Source: a virus. From it: DNA of 39,631 nucleotides. Below are positions 1 to 8,281 of this stretch, one piece after another. Below the pieces are notes generated by a model that saw nothing but the letters and a program-made list of their open reading frames with translations, did no database searches and was not told the DNA's origin. A program made the position numbers and the translations under genes. The first letter of the stretch is position 1, and each line of letters opens with the position of its first letter. The stretch covers positions 1-39,631 of IMG/VR virus record IMGVR_UViG_3300011424_000002. One strand, written 5' to 3'.

Positions 1-170
1 ATTTGCTTATGGCGAGAATGATGGAACTCGACACTGCTAGGGATGCACTGGAGTTCTATGCCCATGTCCCTAATTGGCAGTTAAACGAATACCGCGAACA
101 CATCGTGATGGATGTTGGTGATCGTGCTCGCGAAGCACTCGCCAAGCTAGGGGGCAGCAATGAACCTTGA
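1..170 (+). CDS. Hypothetical early protein, C-terminal part (gene crosses the window ends)
   Basis: This is the 3' part of a gene that begins at 39526. The last base of the window plus bases 1-2 make a GAT codon, and the frame then stays open from base 3 to the TGA at 168-170. The joined product is about 91 residues, acidic at the N-terminus, with a helical, Glu/Arg-rich C-terminal half. I do not recognise a family. It overlaps the next gene by 11 bp, which fits the tightly coupled early operon on both sides. No start codon is needed inside this segment, although ATG at 9 would give a shorter product. Function unknown. The reading frame across the ends is direct evidence that they are contiguous in the real molecule. 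Confidence 0.75.
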   Translation, partial: LLMARMMELDTARDALEFYAHVPNWQLNEYREHIVMDVGDRAREALAKLGGSNEP

Positions 171-570
171 TTCTGAATCTCGGTACATGGATGAGTTGGC
201 TAAGGAAAACAAAGAACTGCGTAAAAGGCTCGACGCCGCCGATCGGGAGTTGGACAAATTTCGCGATCTACTCGCTAAAGCAGCGATTGGCCTCAATGAC
301 GATGGCGTTGAGATTAATTCTTTAAGGCGGACCATTGATGAACTACGCGCCAAGCTCGCCGAGGCTGAGGCTACGCTAAAGGCTCACGCGGAGATGTCCG
401 CTATGGCAAACTTGGCCCTAATTCGAGAGGTGCAAGCACTCCGGGAAGTTGAACGGGCTGCGCGAGATCACCTCCATAGTGATGATTGTCTCCCAATTGA
501 AACTGACACTGGAAACGCGATTGGTGCTGCGCTCCATGATCTGGCCGAATTACGAGCTGATCGACGTTGA
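160..570 (+). CDS. Coiled-coil hypothetical early protein
   Basis: A 136-residue acidic protein. Residues 1 to about 85 are strongly heptad-like (repeated Leu/Ala with Glu, Lys and Arg), predicting a long coiled coil. The C-terminal part has one His/Asp-rich stretch and no catalytic motif that I recognise. The ATG at 160 overlaps the end of the preceding gene by 11 bp, and its stop overlaps the TTG start of the next gene (TTGA), so translation is probably coupled. It lies in the rightward early operon downstream of the recombination genes. Short coiled-coil proteins are common in phage accessory regions, often as host-takeover or scaffold factors, but no specific role can be assigned. Confidence 0.75.
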   Translation: MNLDSESRYMDELAKENKELRKRLDAADRELDKFRDLLAKAAIGLNDDGVEINSLRRTIDELRAKLAEAEATLKAHAEMSAMANLALIREVQALREVERAARDHLHSDDCLPIETDTGNAIGAALHDLAELRADRR

Positions 571-947
571 AACGCATCACCAAAGAACGCCGCAAAGCCA
601 TAGCGATAGCTTGTAACACTGGGGTGTGGTTTGACAATCAGCCGTTAACACCAGCAGATGCTGCGTTCTTACGTGGTGTAATCCATGACTTTGATTTGTA
701 CGAAGCAGAGATTGAAGATCTAAAGCAGCAGGCAATAGATGCTAAATCAGCACTCACCACTGCTAAAAGGCAGCTCGACAAGATTGGGAAAGATCCAAAG
801 AAACGGTGTTTGATGCACACCGCTCAGATTGAGATGTTGAGGGATAAATTAGCGCAATCAATTGGCATCAACCAAGACCTTCGCAAGAAAGTGAAATCCC
901 TCCAATACGGGATTAATAGCTACAGAAAGGATTACCAACACGTATGA
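567..947 (+). CDS. Hypothetical early protein, basic/coiled-coil
   Basis: A 126-residue protein with a probable TTG start that overlaps the upstream stop (TTGA). The N-terminus is basic (KRITKERRKA), followed by a helical region, and residues about 45-110 look like a coiled coil rich in Lys, Gln and Leu. The strongly basic C-terminal half suggests nucleic-acid or protein binding, which is inference only. It ends at TGA 945-947, overlapping the ATG at 944 of the next gene (ATGA), so the gene chain is translationally coupled. No family recognised. Confidence 0.7.
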   Translation: MKRITKERRKAIAIACNTGVWFDNQPLTPADAAFLRGVIHDFDLYEAEIEDLKQQAIDAKSALTTAKRQLDKIGKDPKKRCLMHTAQIEMLRDKLAQSIGINQDLRKKVKSLQYGINSYRKDYQHV

Positions 948-1129
948 GGCTTAACCCTGAGTATGTTGACCGCCTAGAAACCAAGGTCGGTAGATTGGAA
1001 GATGAGCTAGCAGAGTCCGAGGCGCGAATTAAAGAGCTACTAGATATTAACGAAGCATTATGTGAATCAGTTTCGGAACTAAAAAAGGGGTTGTTGTGGA
1101 TCTCAACAACGTTATCCAATTCCCTGTGA
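944..1129 (+). CDS. Short coiled-coil hypothetical protein
   Basis: A 61-residue protein whose central 40 residues form an almost continuous heptad pattern (VDRLETKVGRLEDELAESEA is part of it), so a short coiled coil is very likely. It begins at ATG 944 with a 4-bp overlap with the gene before it, and its 3' end overlaps the zinc-ribbon gene by 34 bp. Three consecutive genes here (160, 567, 944) all encode Glu/Lys-rich coiled coils, so they may be partners or diverged duplicates, though I see no clear sequence identity between them. Function unknown. Confidence 0.7.
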   Translation: MRLNPEYVDRLETKVGRLEDELAESEARIKELLDINEALCESVSELKKGLLWISTTLSNSL

Positions 1130-1335
1130 ATGAGGTGCAATCATTCATTGATGCTGGTGAGGGGCTTTGTTCTTTTTGTTTCGGTTCAAAGCTTAAAGCA
1201 GATCACCGCAAACGATATGACCTACGGTGTTTAGACTGTGGTCATGAGTTCGATATGCACGACGCCGAAGCAGCAATGGTCAAGCAACGTCGAATAGATT
1301 CCTGGGAAGATAGTTGGCAGGACTACGAACGATGA
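1096..1335 (+). CDS. Small zinc-ribbon protein
   Basis: A 79-residue protein with two CxxC pairs: CSFC near residue 25 and CLDC near residue 46, separated by a Lys/His/Arg-rich linker. This is the layout of a treble-clef or zinc-ribbon fold of the kind found in small phage regulators and RNA- or DNA-binding proteins. The start is a GTG at 1096 with an AAGGGG-like ribosome-binding site about 6 bases upstream. It overlaps the previous gene by 34 bp in another frame. Its stop overlaps the ATG of the small membrane protein at 1332 (ATGA). Zinc binding is inferred from the four cysteines. Transcriptional regulation of late genes is possible but unproven. Confidence 0.72.
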   Translation: MDLNNVIQFPVNEVQSFIDAGEGLCSFCFGSKLKADHRKRYDLRCLDCGHEFDMHDAEAAMVKQRRIDSWEDSWQDYER

Positions 1336-1469
1336 TTTTACTTCAGCTAGACCCAAAGCAAGCAGCTCAAGCCACTGGGATTTTCATCCTGGTGACTTGG
1401 CTGTTTACATCGTGTTTCTTGGGACTAATCATGCAGGTGGCTCTTGTACTAGATTGGCTTAGAGCCTAA
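1332..1469 (+). CDS. 45-residue single-pass membrane protein
   Basis: A small gene read directly from the sequence: ATG at 1332 (overlapping the previous TGA as ATGA) to TAA at 1467-1469. The product has a short amphipathic N-terminus (MILLQLDPKQAAQA) and then about 25 hydrophobic residues including TGIFILVTWLFTSCFLGLI, a confident transmembrane helix, and ends DWLRA. It is the last gene of the rightward early operon and overlaps the 3' end of the convergent ejection-protein gene by 21 bp. Possible roles include a membrane-acting early inhibitor, superinfection exclusion or a holin-like peptide. The sequence does not decide between these. Confidence 0.6.
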   Translation: MILLQLDPKQAAQATGIFILVTWLFTSCFLGLIMQVALVLDWLRA

Positions 1470-3320
1470 CCCCATCATCCTAACAAACGGATCTGCAGCA
1501 CTCCCAGGCATCTCCCCTTGGCCTATCTTCTCCCCTGCCTGCTGCTCAAACTGCTGTTTGTATGGTGCTAGATCCATGGTGTAATAGCCGTCTTTGTTGA
1601 CTTGGCTAAGCATCTTGGCTTTGTCTGATGGCTTCAAGTCCTTGCGATCTTGAATGCTCGTGCGATACGAGGCTATGAGCTCTGGGTTATCCACTACTGC
1701 TACATCACCATCCTGCGAGCTAAACGTCTCAGACAACGTATTCATGATGTTTTGGTAGTCTGGGCTCTTTAGCAGGGCTTCATGCGTTGACATCAACGAA
1801 GTAGACCCTTTAGCCCCCGCACTGGATAGCTGGCCTTTGAATCTGCCAAATAGGTTTGGTTGGGTCTCAAGCAGATCCCCAATGAACTTAGCAGTCACTG
1901 CAGCACTAGCAGCCCCACGCCTACGCACGAGATTGTTGATCCCAGCCCCTGCTATCATCGCAGTAGTGGAAGCTCCGCCAGACGAGCCCATGTCCTGCCC
2001 AGATAGCATTGAGCCAAGGAATGCACTCGTGCCCAAAGACCCAGCTACATAGAGATCCGAAGGAGACAGAGCTCGTACAGCGCGATCACCAAGCGCCCTA
2101 TCCTGAGCGAACCCAGCGAGCGGCTTATAAACCCCATACTGCTCTTTCGCCCTAGCGTACTGCTCAGCCAGATCAGGCATCCCGTTAGCAGCAGCCACTT
2201 GAGCCACTGTCTCATCCATGGTGTCCCCAATAGCCATTTTGACTTTGTTGCGGACATCTTGGGGGAGGACTTGTGGAGTGTTGTCAGTCTGCTTGTACTT
2301 GAATGAGTTCTTGTGCTTTTGGGCATCGGCAAAGCTCATAGGCCCCAAGGCATCATACTCATCAGCCAACACCGTCAACCGCTCGCGAACCGTAGCAGTC
2401 TCTGCATTCACCGGGATGTTGTCGAGCTCGGCTCTGATCTTAGCTGCGATCTCAGCACCGCCCACAGACTGCGGGATTACCCCGTCAATCGCCTTGCCCA
2501 CGTCCCTAATGCGCTCACCAAAGTATTCAGCCTTAGCCGTAGCTCTAGGCGCGATATCCTCTGGTGTTGAGCCGAACTGCACCACTCTAGGACCAGCTTC
2601 ATCAGCCTGGAGGATTGCTTCAGCGGTCTTATCCAGCTTCCCAGCCTTGTCTGTGGCTACGAATGCCTTCTTTTGCTGACCAAACGCAGCCTTCAAAGCC
2701 CTGCTCAACCCCGTTTTCTTGATCAGCGGAGCAGACTCGATAGCAGCCTGGATACCCCCGACAATCCCCACGTCTTGAGGAATAGACTCGGCATCCCCTC
2801 GAGCTAGGTCATCAGCAGCAGAAAGAGCCATGTTCCCGCCAATGCGCACTCCAGCTCCAGTAGCACCCTTCATGCCAATACCTGGGCCTGGGAGCATGGC
2901 AGCCCCTGCTAGTGGTGCAGCAACACCCACAGCAATAGGGCTTTCTTCCATCTTCCCCCGACGCTTAGCCTCGTTCATCGCCTGGATCTCTGCTAACGCA
3001 GCGTCGTAATCCCCGTCTTTGCCTTGGACTTCATCAGTCAGCATCTTGAGCACAGCACCAAAACGCTCGCCGCCAGCAGCTGCTAGTGGGCCCAATACTG
3101 GGATGTTCTCGCCTACGCTAGTAGAGAAGTTCAGAGCGTCCTTAGGCGTAACCCCTTTGTACTCAAACCCCTGAGCTGCTTGAGTCCCTTCGATAGCTTG
3201 GGGGATAGCAGGGGCGACATTGAACGGCTTGTTAGGGTTGAACGCAGGTTTAGCAGCACCGCCCGCTGAAACAACCTCAAATGCCTTAGATGGGTCGAAT
3301 TTAGGTTTTACGTCAGCCAT
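1449..3320 (-). CDS. Putative internal virion / DNA-ejection protein (largest)
   Basis: A 623-residue protein. I chose ATG 3320 because it overlaps the upstream stop as TAATG; an in-frame start 30 bases further up is possible. The N-terminus has two imperfect repeats of a KPxFxPxKxF motif (PKFDPSKAF, PAFNPNKPF), which look like docking motifs. It is followed by Ala/Gly-rich hydrophobic stretches (about 130-190) and long helical segments. There is no enzymatic motif. It is the last gene of the leftward structural block, after two other Ala/Gln-rich proteins. In podoviruses such as P22 and T7 the three ejection proteins sit as such a trio and form the trans-envelope channel. The role is inferred from size, composition and position. 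Confidence 0.6.
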   Translation of the reverse strand: MADVKPKFDPSKAFEVVSAGGAAKPAFNPNKPFNVAPAIPQAIEGTQAAQGFEYKGVTPKDALNFSTSVGENIPVLGPLAAAGGERFGAVLKMLTDEVQGKDGDYDAALAEIQAMNEAKRRGKMEESPIAVGVAAPLAGAAMLPGPGIGMKGATGAGVRIGGNMALSAADDLARGDAESIPQDVGIVGGIQAAIESAPLIKKTGLSRALKAAFGQQKKAFVATDKAGKLDKTAEAILQADEAGPRVVQFGSTPEDIAPRATAKAEYFGERIRDVGKAIDGVIPQSVGGAEIAAKIRAELDNIPVNAETATVRERLTVLADEYDALGPMSFADAQKHKNSFKYKQTDNTPQVLPQDVRNKVKMAIGDTMDETVAQVAAANGMPDLAEQYARAKEQYGVYKPLAGFAQDRALGDRAVRALSPSDLYVAGSLGTSAFLGSMLSGQDMGSSGGASTTAMIAGAGINNLVRRRGAASAAVTAKFIGDLLETQPNLFGRFKGQLSSAGAKGSTSLMSTHEALLKSPDYQNIMNTLSETFSSQDGDVAVVDNPELIASYRTSIQDRKDLKPSDKAKMLSQVNKDGYYTMDLAPYKQQFEQQAGEKIGQGEMPGSAADPFVRMMGLGSKPI

Positions 3321-4315
3321 TACTCGTAGGCCTCCGTTTTGGGATTCCATGTGTATGTAACGCCGTCTTGGACGACGGCTTCGCCATGCGGCGCTGCTTT
3401 GGGTGCAGCGTCTTTCTTTTGAGCGGGGGCGCCCTTCCTGCCAGTGATCTTCACGCGAATATCTTCAGGATCTCCGCCATAGATTCCGGTGAAGCTAGTC
3501 ACCGACCGCTCTGCTAGATCATCGATATTGCCTTGTGCAGATTCGCTCATCACAGCAGCGAGCTCTTGGGCGGACCTGATGTCTTCCTCTGTGAGCTTTT
3601 GATTACTGGTGCTGAGCAGCGAGAAACGCTCCAAACGCTCCTGAACCGACTGCGAGCCACCAAGGCGCGAGATATCAGAGTCCGAGAGAACACCAACCTC
3701 GCCAGCAGCCCTAGCAAGCTTGCCAACGATAGCACCGGCTGCTCTTGGGTTGTTTTTGGCGAGATCTGCGAGCTGGGCTGTTGATTTAGCGTTATCAAGC
3801 GCGGTTTGGTACGGCTTTGAAGCAGTTTCGAACTCGCGGCGCGATGAGTAAAGACGATCTCTAACCTCTTTGGGATCAGCTATCGTCTTATCGTCCTTGG
3901 CTTTTCCTTCGCCCTTGAAAACTGTGGTGGCTTTCTTTGTTGTCGGATCATACTCGACAAGATCGCTGCCAACAGATCTAAGCTCAGGACCTGCTACCTT
4001 AGGCTCTTTAAACTCACTCTTGATCTCAGCAGCACGCCTCGTTTTAGTCTCGAAATCCGCCATATCCTGGCGTTTAGCAGCGGCAGCAGCTTCAGCTTTA
4101 TTCTGAGCCTCAGCTTTATTATTCAAATACTGCCCACCAGCCCCAAGCCCCGCGCTAGCACCCATCAAAGCACCCTGCTTCCCACCCATAGCAAAGCCAA
4201 GAGCAGGGGTTGCGAGTGCTAGGATAGCTAACCCTAATTTCTCTTGGTTCGATGGGGACAAGCTAGGAAGGGAGAACTCTTCCTCACCCTCTGCATCTGT
4301 CGGTAACATAGCCAT
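3320..4315 (-). CDS. Putative internal virion / ejection protein (middle)
   Basis: A 331-residue protein. ATG 4315 is preceded by a GGGGGA-type ribosome-binding site. Residues about 18-60 hold a Gly/Ala-rich hydrophobic segment (LGLAILALATPALGFAMGG then GALMGASAGLGAGG) that could enter or cross a membrane. This is followed by an Ala/Lys/Glu-rich helix (about 65-100) and an extended helical body. Such Gly-rich hydrophobic segments are typical of short-tailed phage ejection proteins that assemble in the host envelope. It lies between the other two members of the putative trio and is coupled to the downstream gene by TAATG. No catalytic motif seen. Family assignment is by context. Confidence 0.58.
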   Translation of the reverse strand: MAMLPTDAEGEEEFSLPSLSPSNQEKLGLAILALATPALGFAMGGKQGALMGASAGLGAGGQYLNNKAEAQNKAEAAAAAKRQDMADFETKTRRAAEIKSEFKEPKVAGPELRSVGSDLVEYDPTTKKATTVFKGEGKAKDDKTIADPKEVRDRLYSSRREFETASKPYQTALDNAKSTAQLADLAKNNPRAAGAIVGKLARAAGEVGVLSDSDISRLGGSQSVQERLERFSLLSTSNQKLTEEDIRSAQELAAVMSESAQGNIDDLAERSVTSFTGIYGGDPEDIRVKITGRKGAPAQKKDAAPKAAPHGEAVVQDGVTYTWNPKTEAYE

Positions 4316-4329
4316 GGGTTTAGTCCCCC

Positions 4330-5118
4330 TTAGAAGTGTTTAGCTTTGCCGTAGGTTCCGCCACCGGCTGTTGGCTTACCAACTTGATTGACGCTATTGA
4401 TCCCAGTGGTCATTCCGCCTTGCTGTGGAAGAACTTGAACAGTTGAGGTAGCGGGGGTTCCACCTGTTTTTACTGGTGCTGCGTACTTCCCCTTACCCAT
4501 CAAGTAATCAAGATAATCTTGTCCCAATCCTGTTTGAGCTTCATTCGCTCTATCAGCAGCACCAAGCCCCGCATACCCAAACATCCCGCCGAGCTCACCA
4601 GCACGCTCACCAGTGAGTGTGGATTCGAGAGCACTAAGCGCCTGGTCTCTGCGAGCTAGCTCATCAGCAGAGAGTTGACGCTCAAGAGATCCGCGTTGCT
4701 GAGCAGCCTGAGCAGCTACTTGAAGCCCCAATCCCCCAGCAGCACCGCCTCTAACTCCGGACGTAGCAAGCTGCCCAGACAACCCACGCATAGCACCCTG
4801 CATAGCTTGGTTCTGGTTAGCTATAGCTTCATCACGTAGCAATTGAGCTCTAGGATCATTCCCGTAAGCAGCCTGCTCACGAGCTGTGATCACCTTGTTC
4901 ATTTGCACATTGCCGGGACCAAAATATTCTTTGAGCAGGTCTTTGCCAGTCGCCATATCATTCTGACGAGCCTGCCCAGAAGGTGTGAGAACTGGTTTAG
5001 TAGGGACAACAGGTGCAGCACCTCTCACAGTGGGAGACTGCTGTTGAACTGGTTTATTCAGTTCTTTCTTTATTTTAGCGTCATACGCAGCCCAGTAATC
5101 TGTATTCAAATCAGCCAT
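4330..5118 (-). CDS. Putative internal virion / ejection protein (smallest)
   Basis: A 262-residue protein rich in Gln, Ala, Gly and Leu. Residues about 85-180 are a long Gln/Ala/Arg-rich helix (NQNQAMQGAMRGLSGQLATSG is within it), followed by a Gly-rich segment with helix breaks, ending in a polar Thr/Gly-rich tail. This resembles the smaller ejection proteins (P22 gp7- or T7 gp14-like) in size, composition and position. The ATG at 5118 sits in CCATGG behind a GGGGG run, a start context repeated in this genome. It is 14 bp upstream of the next ejection-type gene and 14 bp downstream of the 171-residue tail gene. Confidence 0.55.
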   Translation of the reverse strand: MADLNTDYWAAYDAKIKKELNKPVQQQSPTVRGAAPVVPTKPVLTPSGQARQNDMATGKDLLKEYFGPGNVQMNKVITAREQAAYGNDPRAQLLRDEAIANQNQAMQGAMRGLSGQLATSGVRGGAAGGLGLQVAAQAAQQRGSLERQLSADELARRDQALSALESTLTGERAGELGGMFGYAGLGAADRANEAQTGLGQDYLDYLMGKGKYAAPVKTGGTPATSTVQVLPQQGGMTTGINSVNQVGKPTAGGGTYGKAKHF

Positions 5119-5132
5119 GGGATAACCCCCAA

Positions 5133-5648
5133 TTAAATTGTGTTAACACCCTTGCCATACCCACGCGCAATCAACGAAGCCTGGTACGTTGGCGACCCAG
5201 TGCCATAAGTCGCATAGGCGCACATATAAAGCCTAACAGGCTCAGTATTTTGAACACGTCTATGCACGATCAACGTGCGAGCACTTCTAGTGAAGTCTGC
5301 GACTGCGTGGCTGTAACCAAGGATTGCGCCAACTACGCTAAGAGATTCATCGCTAATCCAAGCCTCGTAACCGGTCATTACGATCCCAGACCAGTTAACA
5401 TACATAGTCCCGACCAAGTCCCAATCACCGGGCTCAAGATCAATAGAGAACACTTCAAACGTGGTCCCACTAGCAGGGAGTGATTGAGGTGTTTCGTAGA
5501 GTTTCTCTTTGTACGTATTGAACAGCGTGGCGTTACGGATGACAGTGAATAAGTCATCCATCGATTTACCAAGATCAACACGCAAAAACCGCAGCACGTC
5601 TGCTAAGTCTTTGCCTAAAAATTTACGTACCCCAACAAACCTACTCAT
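5133..5648 (-). CDS. Tail-associated structural protein of unknown role
   Basis: A 171-residue protein. The first 45 residues look helical (RKFLGKDLADVLRFLRVDLGK), after which the sequence alternates hydrophobic and polar residues in beta-strand style with several Trp and Tyr (GDWDLVGTMYVNWSG). It starts at ATG 5648, overlapping the stop of the nozzle gene (ATGA type), so it is translated with the tail machine. A tail-knob, plug or needle-like part is plausible from position, between the nozzle and the ejection proteins. I do not recognise the family. Confidence 0.55.
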   Translation of the reverse strand: MSRFVGVRKFLGKDLADVLRFLRVDLGKSMDDLFTVIRNATLFNTYKEKLYETPQSLPASGTTFEVFSIDLEPGDWDLVGTMYVNWSGIVMTGYEAWISDESLSVVGAILGYSHAVADFTRSARTLIVHRRVQNTEPVRLYMCAYATYGTGSPTYQASLIARGYGKGVNTI

Positions 5649-8275
5649 TCCTTGAACTCCGCTCTAAAGTTAGTAACGGCTTCAAGTTCGTAACCAGTGA
5701 GGATTGGTGCTTGGTAAATAGTTGACGCGCTAAACCGCCACTGCATAGACCTGCAGACTTCCGAAAGTATTTTGATCTTCAGCACCTCCTCAGTAGTCCA
5801 ACTAAGAGTGGTGTCGAAGCTCAAAGCAGAGTCGTCAAAGTCAACATACGTGCGCATCTGCATAGCAGTGGTGGATGCTGGTCTAGTTTCATGACAAGCC
5901 AGGCGAGTTCTCAAGAATCTTTTAAACAACCCAGGGTCTCTTAGGAACTCCCAGTGAGACCTGTAGTCCCATGCGATAGCAGCATTGTGATCACCATACG
6001 CATACTTCCCTTTAGTCTTGGGCTGCATCTGGTAGGCGAACTGTTCTGCGTTAGTAAAATCACCAGTACCAGAACCGTCGTAGCTGCGCTTTGTCCAATA
6101 CAAAGTATCGTCAAACTCAGCAATCCCCCCAGACATCTCAACACCAGTCCATTTGGACCAAGTGCCGCGCTGGTAATCGAATACAAATGCAACAGAATTG
6201 CTAGTAGCAAACCCAGGGAGTGATGGCAGCTCCCATGGGACAAACAGCACATATTTCGACTGGTTTAGCAGGACACCAGCTATTGAACGCTTGCTAACCG
6301 GCTGTTCTTCAGCTGGCTTGTAAGCACGAGTGAAATAAGGCTCCAACCTGCTGGCTTTGGTGCCATCGGGATACATCAGCCCACCAAGTGGCTCGAGCTG
6401 GCGACCGTTTAGCAGGACGTATGGGCCTTTTTTGCTTAGGAAGCAAAGAACACCTTCCTGAATCTCTTGCATCGAATGATGCGACGTACAACCAACGTTA
6501 TTCCCGATCTTATCCACTCGAAACTGCAGGTTGCCTAAGTCACCAGAGACAATGTTGATGTCTCGTTCTTCAGATACACAAAGAACATCACCAGTCTGCT
6601 TGATCCCAGTGATTCGACGTTGAACGTCGTTCTCAAATATCCCCTCGGGGAATAGCTCGGGGCTAATAATGTCGGAGAAGAAAAATGTAGTAGCCTGCTT
6701 GTCATTACCAGCAACGATCAGCTGGTTGTTGAACGAAGCTACATATCTCCCTTGAGGACACCCAGTCATATACACATAAGCAGGTTGAACATAGTCAGCA
6801 TGCCAGTAGTCGCTATCACTGTTGTCGTCGTAATAATATGGATTCACTGATTCTGGTGCGTATGGGATTTCGACTTGCAAGATGAATTGGCTAGACCCGT
6901 TATCAGCACGCCAGATAGCAGCCCTTAGGTTAGCCGATATGATCGCATCATCGTTTATGTGGATGTTTCCACCGGTATCATAAGTTGGGCTGAACTGATT
7001 AGAATCAAGGCTATTCGTTGAAATAGTTACAGTGGTAGCTGTTACAGCGGTTACTTCCCGCTGAATAAACCTGTCTTGGTTCTCATCCCAAAAATACGCG
7101 ATATCACCAGCGACTAGGGTGTTAGTCCCGTTATCAACGGTGATAGTCAGAACACCAGATTGGTTCCCATTGACCTTAGCCCTAGCAGTATTGAACCCTA
7201 GTTCTTCTAAATCCAACCCGTCGTTAGGAGCGAGACTCAAACGAACCAATTCGTTAGAGCTACCATCCTCTGATGTAAGCTCATCCTCGGTAGTTGAAAG
7301 GTTCTCAACTACGTTGCCAACTTTGTCGATCTGCTTGAACGTGATCAGATACCTGAAGTTGACATCAGTCCAACCAACCCTCGATCTAGTCCCCTTGGCA
7401 TCTGTGTAATTTCCAGCAACCACCAAAGCTGCGCCAAGAGTCCTGAATATCCCTTTCTTCATCCCAGCACGGTACCAGCGCTGACCATCGTACTTCGTTA
7501 CCGAAGCAGCAGTGAGCGTCGATGTGCTCCCGCGAGTCTTGGATACGTTAGTACCACTGCTAACGTACAAAACACCGTTGATGATGCAGGTTGATGCGTT
7601 CTCGAATGCATCTAATCCTAGCTCAACCGAGTGGTTCTTTACCTGTGTGTAGTTCGAACTCCCTGATGAGTCGATAGCAGTACGGTACGAGTAGTAAAAA
7701 GTCTCGGTAGCAGCGTTGGCTATTGTTACATCTTCGACAATATCGATGAAAGCACCAGGGATGCTAGCAGCGCTTGTCGGGGTGCTCATTGCAAGGCCAG
7801 TAACAGCATCCACTGCGGTTTCTATAGCTGAAAGCAGCGTCGGTGCTGTGATGCCAAGGCCAAGAGCAACGTTAACGTGAGTGGTAACACCAGAGATGAT
7901 CTTGAATCTGAATTGGGTAGTAGCTTCATCGTAATACATCGAAGCAGTAACGGTGCTGCCTGTTGTATTAGTGATCGTGAAAGACCCACGATACAGCTTA
8001 TATAGAGCAGTCTGCCCAACAACGATCATCTCGGTTTTTCTATTCCCGAGAATATCTGTCGTATCAAGTCTAGCCTGCCCATACCCCCAAGCAGATGAGC
8101 TGCCAGATGAGCTAGCAACGATCTTAGACCCTTGTCGTACTGTTAAAGCACCCTCGCTGGTGTGGTCTGCGTTGTCGCAAGTTCTCGCAAAACCGCTTGG
8201 TGTTGTCACCTCGCTGCTGCGAAGATCCAACCCCTTGAAATCCATGTACTGCTTTAGATGCGTGTATTTCGCCAT
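5645..8275 (-). CDS. Tail nozzle / stabilisation-type protein
   Basis: An 876-residue, beta-rich protein. The N-terminus (HLKQYMDFKGLDLRSSEVT then GALTVRQGSK) has the pattern seen in podoviral tail hub proteins, which open with a short conserved strand and then describe per-residue 'coordinates' of a propeller-like body. There are repeated short beta motifs (for example GQRWYRAGMKKG; FNNQLIVAGNDK; RGTWSKWTGVEMSGG), consistent with the beta-propeller of P22 gp10- or T7 gp12-like nozzle proteins. It follows the adaptor gene by 6 bp. The role would be to extend the portal-adaptor channel and hold the fibres. Recognition is by pattern, size and synteny, not by a single diagnostic motif. Confidence 0.62.
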   Translation of the reverse strand: MAKYTHLKQYMDFKGLDLRSSEVTTPSGFARTCDNADHTSEGALTVRQGSKIVASSSGSSSAWGYGQARLDTTDILGNRKTEMIVVGQTALYKLYRGSFTITNTTGSTVTASMYYDEATTQFRFKIISGVTTHVNVALGLGITAPTLLSAIETAVDAVTGLAMSTPTSAASIPGAFIDIVEDVTIANAATETFYYSYRTAIDSSGSSNYTQVKNHSVELGLDAFENASTCIINGVLYVSSGTNVSKTRGSTSTLTAASVTKYDGQRWYRAGMKKGIFRTLGAALVVAGNYTDAKGTRSRVGWTDVNFRYLITFKQIDKVGNVVENLSTTEDELTSEDGSSNELVRLSLAPNDGLDLEELGFNTARAKVNGNQSGVLTITVDNGTNTLVAGDIAYFWDENQDRFIQREVTAVTATTVTISTNSLDSNQFSPTYDTGGNIHINDDAIISANLRAAIWRADNGSSQFILQVEIPYAPESVNPYYYDDNSDSDYWHADYVQPAYVYMTGCPQGRYVASFNNQLIVAGNDKQATTFFFSDIISPELFPEGIFENDVQRRITGIKQTGDVLCVSEERDINIVSGDLGNLQFRVDKIGNNVGCTSHHSMQEIQEGVLCFLSKKGPYVLLNGRQLEPLGGLMYPDGTKASRLEPYFTRAYKPAEEQPVSKRSIAGVLLNQSKYVLFVPWELPSLPGFATSNSVAFVFDYQRGTWSKWTGVEMSGGIAEFDDTLYWTKRSYDGSGTGDFTNAEQFAYQMQPKTKGKYAYGDHNAAIAWDYRSHWEFLRDPGLFKRFLRTRLACHETRPASTTAMQMRTYVDFDDSALSFDTTLSWTTEEVLKIKILSEVCRSMQWRFSASTIYQAPILTGYELEAVTNFRAEFKE

Positions 8276-8281
8276 TGGTGC

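Noticed and set aside
2218-2679. A 153-codon open frame on the plus strand
   Set aside because: Antisense to the large ejection-type gene; low-complexity composition and no start signal.
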